64,000 nucleotides of DNA, from positions 1-64,000 of the forward strand of contig JAMDHS010000102.1 of NCBI GenBank assembly GCA_029717555.1. The letters are read 5' to 3'. The notes under the pieces are model-generated. The model searched no databases and was not told where the DNA came from. It was given only the letters and a program-made list of their open reading frames with translations. The stretch is from Peribolospora baueri (Eukaryota; Basidiomycota; Peribolosporomycetes; Peribolosporales; Peribolosporaceae). This document shows, piece after piece, positions 55,953 to 64,000 of this stretch. Made by a program: the position numbers and the translations under genes. Each line of letters begins with the position of its first letter. Positions within the stretch are counted from its first letter, which is position 1.

Positions 55953-58900
55953 TCAGATGTCATAGAACGGGGCAACAAGGGATGCGACGAGAAGGGTAGC
56001 TGTCGTCCACCAGTCCAAGCACCGTAGCGGAAGGCGAGGCGCGAGAAAGCGGGCGAAGGTGTAAGCAGCAAATGCATAAAAAAGAATGCCGAACCAAACC
56101 GAAGGGCGGCTTCCAACTGAGACGATACGAGCACGGAATGCGCGAGCGAGATATGAGTTGCGGGGAACGAGGTGAAACGATTCCGGACGCTTGCGTTCCA
56201 TCTCATCCGTCAAGAGGCCTCTCTCCCATCCATCCCACAAAGTCTTGAAATCCGAGTACGGCAGTGACACCGCCTGGGGCAGCAGTCTGTCGTTTCCGGT
56301 GTGCGTCCTTGTCGCGATTACCGGTCTTCTCTCCGTCGTACTCGCCGTAGTCCTCGTCCTCGTCCTCCTCATCCTCTTCCTCTCCGTACTGACGCCTGCT
56401 TTTAGATCGATCTTGCGCACCTCCAGCGACGTCGGCGCCGACACCAGCGATGGGCGCGGCCTGATCACGACCTCCTTTCCCGTCTCTTTCTCCCTCCGCG
56501 TCTGTACCAGCGCTTTCTGAGTCTTCACCGTCAATCCCCGTCCCAGAGGCGAAGCTTGCGCCTCCCGCGCTCATCGACCGAGGCAGACCAGCAGAGCCCG
56601 CAGCAGAGGTGAAGGAGCCGCCCGCAGATCCGCCTCCGCCCACTGCGGTCTCCGCACCAGGTCCAGCGCCATCTCCCGCACCTGAGACGGCGCTCATCTT
56701 CCTCCTCCTCTCGGCCAGCTTCCTTCCCTGCACGCTCAGCTCCTCTCCACCCTCCCTCCAACCGAGGAGCCGCGAGACGATAGAAGCCATATCCGCCTTC
56801 TTCTCCACGTCTGATACCCAGCTGTCCACTGTCCGCTCAAAGTCAGCACGGTTGCGGAAAGGAAGAAGGTAGCCAGCCGTGTGGTGCGGATTCTCGGCCC
56901 CACCGGAGACGGACTGCTGGTGGTGATGGTGATGATGGTGAGCCGAACCTCCGGCCTGAAGCGAATTCTGCCTAGTCCTCTGCGCCGATCCGGAAGGATC
57001 GGGGACGCCCCTGGATGACGAGGCGTTGGGAACTTGAGCCGAGGCGAGAGCGGCTTGGATCGCTCGTCGTTCTTCCTCAGCCTCTTCCCATACAAGCTCA
57101 CGAGCGGCTGAGAAGGTGCGCACGTTGTTGAGCAGAAGTATCGCGCGCAGCGTCGCGTGATCCGGCACCACAAAGCTGGTGGTCGCCCCGTTGCGGCTGT
57201 GCCCTTGGCCTCGACCGTCTGTAGGGATGACGAACGGAATGACATGCCGATGAAGAAGGGTGAGCACGGCCACAGCAGAGGAGAAGGCCGAAGGAGCAAA
57301 GATAACTCACGCGCCCAAATCGGCTCTTCCGCGTTCATAGGCGCACCGTCCTTGTACCCGTTGGAGAGCTCGGCTAGGATAGGAACGTGCTTTGGTGTGC
57401 CCAAGTTGGTGTTGGTGAGGTTCAGGAGGAGCTGAGAGGGGATGGTGCTGATCGCGTTCGGGTTGATGAACCTGACAGGAAGAGCAGAGCGTGTCAGGCC
57501 GACGTGACTCCTAACAACGCGAGAGAAGATCACGGACTCGCTACGCAACCGCACCTTCGGTACAAAACCTGATCGTAAGCCGTCTCGACGGCGCTGTAGT
57601 CAGGTCCGTCTCTGATGACCTTGGAATGGCGCGAGCGCCTCTCCGTGATCGGGTCGCCTCCCAGTCCCATACTGCTCGCGCTCGCCCCGCTGCGAATCTG
57701 CCCCATGATGACGCTCCGTGGCGGAGCGTTAGGCCCCGCCGCGAAAAGGGCGTTCAGACTTGCGCTAGGCACCTCCTTGGGTGATCCGAAGAAGACGTGG
57801 TTCGTCTCCACAAACTCGAGCGTCGCGCCCGGCCTAAGCACGCGCACGCACTCCTCGATCAGAGGGCCCCACCGGTCCTCCGGGACGCCATCGCCGAGAA
57901 AGCGCAGGTGGACAAAGTCGAAGCTAGCGTCCGGAAATGGCAGGCCTTCGAGGAAGTTGTTCACTACCCAAGTCACCCGTCTCGCCAGATCCGGATCGGA
58001 CTCGCGGAGGGGAGCGAGCGAAGGTTGGATGGGCACAAGGTCCAGCCCCATAAACTCGGAGTGAGGCCACGCCGACGCCGACTCGAGACACCACGCGCCC
58101 GTACCCGTGCCTACGTCTAGGACGCGGGCGGGTACGACGTCCGGAGAGAAGACGGGCATGCCGTGGGCGTCCTTGACGGCGTCCATTATTGAGTGCATGT
58201 TGAGGTCACTAAGTGCAAGAAATCGAAGAGCGACAAGCGTAAAAAATGTATGCGTGGCGGAGAAGTAAGGGTTCAATCAGCACGCAGCCGCCCGGTCCGA
58301 CTCTTGGAAGGTGAACGCACTTCTCCAAGTCCTCCCTTCCGTAACTCCTCCAATACGGCGCCCTCTCTCTCTCGTACCCGTGATACCTCCGAAGCTTGCT
58401 CGACTTTGTCCTTCTGTACAAGAAATAGTCCTCTTTCTCCCACCTCCTCGAGCGCTGCTGGCTTTCCTTGCTCCCGTCGGTCTTGGCGCCCCCGCCTTCG
58501 GCCTCAGACGTGGCGCTCGCCATGGCGTTGGATATTGAAGCGGCACCGAAGAGAAACGACGAGCTGATGCCTCCCGTTCCCGCGAACCTGGATCCATGCA
58601 AGGCGGGAAAAGATGGCTCGACATCAGAGAGCGCGATGCCTTGGTCTCCTCCTCTGGAGGACGCCTCCTGTCGAAGGAGACTACGTCGGTCCGGCGGAGG
58701 CGTGCAGAAGATGTACCCTTCCGAGGCGTACAGGTGGCTCTGAGGAGGTTGCTGGAGATTGGGGGGCAGAGGCATGGTGGGAGGCCACGACGGAGAGGAC
58801 GATGATTGGGGCCGACTACCGGGAGGCGATGGCGACGGGGCACCCGATTGCGGGGCCGCCCCGGACTTGCGGCCCTTCTTGTCTAGGCCGGCAGCGGAGG

Positions 58901-59135
58901 CCTTGGAGACCGAGGACGCGGGAGAGGTGGAGGCTGGAGTGGACAGCCATGGCGGCGGAATGAGACCGAGACGGTAAGGGAGGGGAAGCGTCTGCCAGCG
59001 CTCATCGAGTGCCTTGGAGCTGTCGCCGAGTCCACCGCCGTGACCATCTGCGCTCGGGCGCTTGGAGCCGGTCGTGGAAGAAGGATGTTCGTTGGAGGTT
59101 GCTGCTGGCAAGCCCCTCGTCGAAGGGGTCGTCAT
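55953..59135 (-). CDS. SAM-dependent methyltransferase with C-terminal membrane segments
   Basis: Exons on the minus strand: 59135-58321, 58208-57555, 57471-57311, 57218-56342, 56286-55953; 946 residues, frame kept. The first ~200 residues are Ser/Pro-rich and disordered, followed by KLRRYHGYERERAPYW. Class I methyltransferase motif I is VLDVGTGTGAW (about 301-311), then FMGLDLVPIQPS (motif II acid), FDFVHLRFLGDG and LRPGATLEFVE (motif III region). Later come an Ala/Gly/Ser-rich stretch, a His-rich run of seven and a very acidic block (EEEDEEDEDED). The last exon ends with hydrophobic segments, WFGILFYAFAAYTF and TATLLVASLVAPFY, suggesting tail anchoring. The final 55-nt intron was chosen because it alone connects the acidic block to the hydrophobic frame. 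The substrate is unknown. Confidence 0.8.
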
Positions 59136-59954
59136 CGTCGTCCGAGCCCTTCGAGACGGGCCAGACGGGACGAGACGGCGATGAGGGCGATTTGATCGGC
59201 AATGATCGGAGCGAGGAGCGAAGTGCCGCCCAGTCGAGCGCAGAAAGAGAAGCGAAGTAGGAGAAGCGCTAAGAAGACGGGAAGAAAGAAAAGGCGGACG
59301 AGAAGAAATGCGAAGAAGAGACAGAGGGGCGGGGTATCGGGTTGCTGGTTGGAGGGGGGCCGGTGAGCCGGGGGGGGGTGGTATATGCGCCTCTGGAGCG
59401 CGTAGGTGGGCGGCGAGCCGGCGGGTAAGCGAGAGGGGAGGATATGGAGTGCGAGACGAAGGCAGCTGGCAAACCAAACCAGACGAGGCCCTTCTCGCTG
59501 GGTGACGAGATGAAGATGAGCTGTCGTCGACGTTGTCGTCGTCGTCGTCGGCGGTGACGGGGCCTCTTTTTCGTTTGTCCCCTCTTGTGGAACCTGAGGC
59601 TGAACGAGGATTGATTATATAACCCTAACCGCTCCCTCGCCTTCCCACAGCACATCGTCCACCTTCCCTTTCCCTGTCCCTGTGTCCTCGTTCTCGTCTT
59701 CCCGATCCACCAAGCGCTCGCCAGTGCACCATGGAAAACGTAATGGGGCCAGAGGAAGCGGTGCACAGGTGCGAGTGCCGCTATTTTCCGACACCTAACC
59801 TCCCCCATGGCGTCCCGTCTTTCCTTTTGGACCACGAATCGAGCGATCGATCTCGCACATCCTGAACAAATCCTCAAATCCCTAGTAGGCAGCCATAGAA
59901 ACAAAGAGCGAGATGTAAACAGACAGCGTAGTCGTACGATTCCGCCCCATTCCT
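59136..59954. promoter_or_regulatory. Promoter of the methyltransferase gene and 3' flank of SPC1
   Basis: Contains a G9 run (about 59370-59378), a GTCGTCGTC triplet patch near 59525-59550 and an isolated AACCCTAACC. No gene could be supported. Confidence 0.4.
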
Positions 59955-60780
59955 TTACCGCTCTTTCTTCTCCATCAGCCGCTCCTTGCCTCCAGTGACC
60001 GGCGTGCTAGGCACCTCACCCCCTCCCTCCCCCTCAAGGTTTCCTTCCTCCGGCACCGTATTCGTGCTGGCGTTCGGAGTGAGCGCTCTATCCTTGAAGA
60101 GCGGAGGGAGAAAGATGGCCGGGTGGCGGTTGTAGATGGGATAGGGTGGTACAATCGCCTGTGGGACGAAGAAAAGGGGCGAGTGAGGACGTGGGCGATG
60201 AGAGGAGCACCGTCAATTCGATCCTCCTCCGGCATGCGACGAGACACGCCACTGATATCCCGAGAGCGCCAAGAAAGGGGGAGAAGACTAACCACCAGCG
60301 CGACGGCAACCCCGACGGCAAAGACGATAAGACAAATCAACAACGACTGGAGCACGAAACCGATAGAGAAGCCAGCGACCTGCAAGCACATATGATGGAA
60401 GACAACAGGAAACAACAGCGACGCGGGAGTGAGGTCCACCAAGCACAAAGAGACGATGCAGGCCAGATCGCCGGTCGCACTCACGGCAGAGCCGATGATA
60501 ATCTGCTGTGAGAGCTTTTCGACGACCCGTTGTCCCTCGTAGTCCTGCCGGTAAGAAAGAACACGATTGATGATTGAGAGGGGCTGAAACAAACCAAGCG
60601 GGCGCAAAGGCGCAAAAGTAGCAGCAAGTCCTGCCTCGCGTCGCCTAGAAGGCTTGGCCCGGCGCCAGGACTTCGGCCGTCCATCAAGCATTGGCAATCG
60701 TAGACTGGCGTGAAGCTACTCACGATCTTGCCCTCTACCACCCTGTTCACCATATCCTTCAGTGAGTTAAAAGGGTCCAT
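59955..60780 (-). CDS. SPC1: Signal peptidase complex subunit 1 (SPC12 family)
   Basis: Small ER-membrane subunit of the signal peptidase complex that helps select substrates. Exons on the minus strand: 60780-60724, 60544-60485, 60379-60293, 60158-59955; 135 residues, frame kept. The family pattern is clear: DYEGQRVVEKLSQQIIIGSA, then VAGFSIGFVLQSLLICLIVF and VGVAVALV forming two membrane spans, and VPPYPIYNRHPAIFLPP after the second span (compare P-x-F-N-R-H-P in Spc1). The C-terminal ~40 residues are acidic/Gly-rich and cytosolic. Length is slightly above the yeast protein. The first exon (19 residues, MDPFNSLKDMV) is short but in phase. Confidence 0.9.
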
Positions 60781-60937
60781 TGCATCGGCCGAGATAGCCA
60801 GGTCGCAAGTGTTGTTGACGAAGCGACGTCGTCTGATGAATCCTAGGATGCGGAAAAAAAGAGATTAGATTCGACTCGTCCGCGGTGACGAGGAGGACGA
60901 CTCGTCCTCGGTCGCGAAACAAGCGATCTACCTTACA

Positions 60938-61469
60938 CGTATTTGCACGTGACACAAGGCACGTGGTTTTTCAGCCGTATAGTTACGCATATTGCCCTCT
61001 TTCATCGGCCGCGGCGCGCTGTTCGATGAGTTGATGTTGCCGCCGCTCGTCCCCCGCAAGAACTCAAGAGATTCCCTTGCGGGAAGTGGAGGCCCACATG
61101 TCGAAGACGCGAGACGCCGGGAAAGGATAAAAAAACGGCGGGAAAAGTCACGGCTCACTCTACGCTGTTCTACCTTCCCGAAAGCGGTCACAGAACTCGT
61201 ACCCACCACCGCGCCTCTGCTTATGACGAAGCAGAACGCGCCCACCGGGACGGCGAAGGAGACCCAATAAGCGCTCTGAGCTCAGTTCTCTCAGCTTTTA
61301 CTCCAAATTCTCTACTCCCAGGTCCCCTGAAATCCCACTTGTCCTTTCCCCAGCGTTTCTGCATCTGGTTGTGCTTTGTTTCACACTGCACCGTGAACCG
61401 CTTCATGCCTGAGTTACCTCTCCGCCCGGGTGCATTACCAACTGCGCTCACGACCACGGCAGCGCCCAT
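60938..61469 (-). CDS. Putative small single-span membrane protein
   Basis: A possible model: ATG at 61469 giving MGAAVV, an intron (GTGAGC to CTCAG, ending 61276), exon 61275-61159 with YWVSFAVPVGAFCFVISRG, a plausible membrane span, then VEQRR before a GTGAGC donor, and a third exon about 61076-60938 (FLRGTSGGNINSS, ending near ALCHVQIR). It resembles small mitochondrial or ER subunits in layout, but I do not recognise the family. The first two junctions are consistent in phase; the third exon is less certain. Confidence 0.35.
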
Positions 61470-61689
61470 ATGCTCACTGCTTGCTCCGATGCCCTAGAAG
61501 AAACTTCCGTGGCGAGCTTGAGCATGGCAAGAAGCATCGACATTCAAGAAGCGTTTTGCCCGTCCTGCACCTGCAAGCCAAAAGGGGTAGCTAAGCCTAA
61601 GCAGTATCGTTTGACCGAACGGGCCCCGTTCCCGGCCGTGGTCACTCGTCGTATAGCGCCTTTGTTCACCATTGCCTTCCTCCACAGGC

Positions 61690-62367
61690 ATGCTGCTGGC
61701 TGGAAAGGGACTCGTATTCTGGGGCGAGCGTCAGAACCGACTAATGAGACGGCGGCGAGTTCAACATCGAGCAATGGGGCGCGTGGCGTTAGCTGCTGGT
61801 GAGTTCTTGGGGATTTGTTGTGAGCAGCGGGGCGTTTTAAAGTTGTGTGAGCGGCAGGACAATTAGAGGGCCGTCGTGTGTGACGTGATGGCGACTCTTC
61901 TTCAGTTTCATTCCTCCCGGCATACCCTATGTCTGGGTGTGGATTGAGCATGATATCATGACAGGAGGCCGGCCAGCGCTTTCATGTTCACCTGGATCTC
62001 ATGGCGGAGTCAAGGGCGCTGCAGGTGACACCAAGGGTACACGCGGACGTCGACCGGACGCTCCTCTCATATGCCTCGTGGCTTTCGACCTTACCATCGG
62101 AAGGGGAGTCATGATGATGGTTGTGCTCACTATAGTGTGGCTGATCACCTTGGAGTCTCCCCAGATATCACGCTGGTCGACCACAGGGGCCTGTTGGCGC
62201 TGGCAAAGATGCTGGAGGCATCTGTATACGCTAAGGAGGCCCAGGATTTGTTGCGGAAGATCGGCATGGAGGTCCACAAGAACGGCGACGCACAGGAATG
62301 GCGATTGAAGGAGAGGAGGAGGAAAGGCGGAAAAGCCGGAGAGCAGAGAGCCACGAGGAGTATGTGA
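61690..62367 (+). CDS. Putative small multi-exon protein of unknown function
   Basis: Coding-looking pieces on the plus strand: about 61690-61803 (MLLAGKGLVFWGERQNRLM), about 61914-62025 (FIPPGIPYVWVWIEHD) and 62165-62367 (DITLVDHRGLLALAKMLEA with YAKEAQDLLRKIGMEVHK, ending RATRSM). The last two are joined in phase by an intron with donor GTGACA and acceptor CCCCAG. I could not find a clean junction between the first two, and there may be earlier exons near 61512. The segment DITLVDHRGLL and the following helices look conserved, but I cannot name a family. Confidence 0.35.
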
Positions 62368-62490
62368 GAGGCGCCCGGTCGAAGTCCGTATGAGACGTGG
62401 GCGCCCCGCCTTTTAGGCAAAAATCCATAGCACTGCATTGCATTGCAGCCGAGATATCTATTTGTCACAGTCACTCGTTAGAGATCACAG

Positions 62491-63548
<1,058 letters not shown>

Positions 63549-63827
63549 GGTTGCGAGTCTGCGAGTGGAGCTGAGCACGAAGAGGGAGGAGCGAAGAGAG
63601 GGGAGGAGGGTTATTGTGGGCCACGCACGGTCTCCGAAGCCTCCTCGTTGGCTGCTCACAGAGGCGCCTCCCGGTCCGCAGCCGCACCGAGCACGTGCTG
63701 AGCGGCACAGCGCGGCGAAAAGCGGAGCCATGTAGCCGCTGGTCGACGTAGCGGTTGGTACATGTAAGCCAGGTGCCTCCCTCCACCACCTCAACCGGCC
63801 TTCCCCTCTGCATACTCTTCTTGCACC
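63549..63827. promoter_or_regulatory. Divergent promoter of TPI1 and the profilin-like gene
   Basis: A 279-bp gap between two highly expressed gene types. A CACGTG lies at about 63692-63697, roughly central. The side next to the plus gene is CT-rich. Confidence 0.45.
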
Positions 63828-64000
63828 ATGTCTTGGCAGGTGAGTTTGCTCTCGGTGGCCCCATTCCACATCAACAGTGGTTGGGTGTCTTAATTGTGCT
63901 GGACATAGCGACGGCCAGCTCGTGACGGCCCGAGCGGGCCCGGCCGCTTGTTGTTCGTGGGTCTGACGACATCTGCTTGTTTCCTTTTCCTCGATTGCAG
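63828..64000 (+). CDS. First exon of a probable profilin gene (partial, right edge)
   Basis: ATG at 63828 gives MSWQ and then a GTGAGT donor at 63840. An intron of 161 nt ends with a CAG exactly at the last base of the window. Fungal and animal profilins commonly start MSWQ followed by an intron. With only four codons visible this is an inference from the start and gene structure, not a domain match. Confidence 0.5.

Overview
This looks like nuclear DNA of a GC-rich, compact basidiomycete fungus, possibly a smut-type or yeast-like lineage. The evidence is many short spliceosomal introns (about 41-140 nt, GT-AG with GTGAG/GTAAG donors), short intergenic gaps, and fungal proteins such as NDT80/PhoG-like, NACHT NLR-like, DUF300, PMI, SPC1 and SEN54. 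No bacterial, viral or organellar segment was seen. Most gene models were spliced by hand, and their summed exon lengths are divisible by three, which supports the junctions.

Layout. 1-6 kb is an accessory region on the minus strand: the 5' part of a C2-NACHT NLR-like gene running off the left edge, a likely tyrosine-recombinase (DUF3435/FluG-type) remnant, and a C2H2 zinc-finger gene. 6-16 kb holds a DUF300/TMEM184 membrane protein (+) and a very long low-complexity protein (-). 16.9-27.7 kb holds an RBM25-like splicing factor (+) and a 1,818-residue P4-ATPase lipid flippase (+), separated by 2.4 kb of simple repeats. 28.6-38.3 kb holds tRNA-splicing endonuclease SEN54 (-), mannose-6-phosphate isomerase (+), a NYN-domain protein (+) and a beta-lactamase-family hydrolase (+).

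39-45 kb is a second accessory island: a decayed paralogue of the left-edge NLR, a 131-bp inverted duplication where its C-terminal repeats should begin, an intact arsH, and inverted scraps of a P1B metal-transporting ATPase. 46-64 kb returns to core genes: SEC13 (-), NDT80/PhoG-like factor (+), mitochondrial release factor 1 (-), RNase P subunit RPP1 (+), a methyltransferase with a membrane tail (-), signal peptidase subunit SPC1 (-), two small unassigned genes, triosephosphate isomerase (-) and the first exon of a probable profilin gene (+).

The core genes serve RNA processing (RBM25, SEN54, RPP1), secretion and membranes (SEC13, SPC1, flippase), sugar metabolism (PMI, TPI) and mitochondrial translation (MRF1). 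Several are divergent pairs sharing short promoters: SEN54/PMI, MRF1/RPP1 and TPI/profilin. The accessory islands contain the most unusual material: paralogous NLRs at different stages of decay, a recombinase remnant, and a metal-resistance pair of which only arsH survives.
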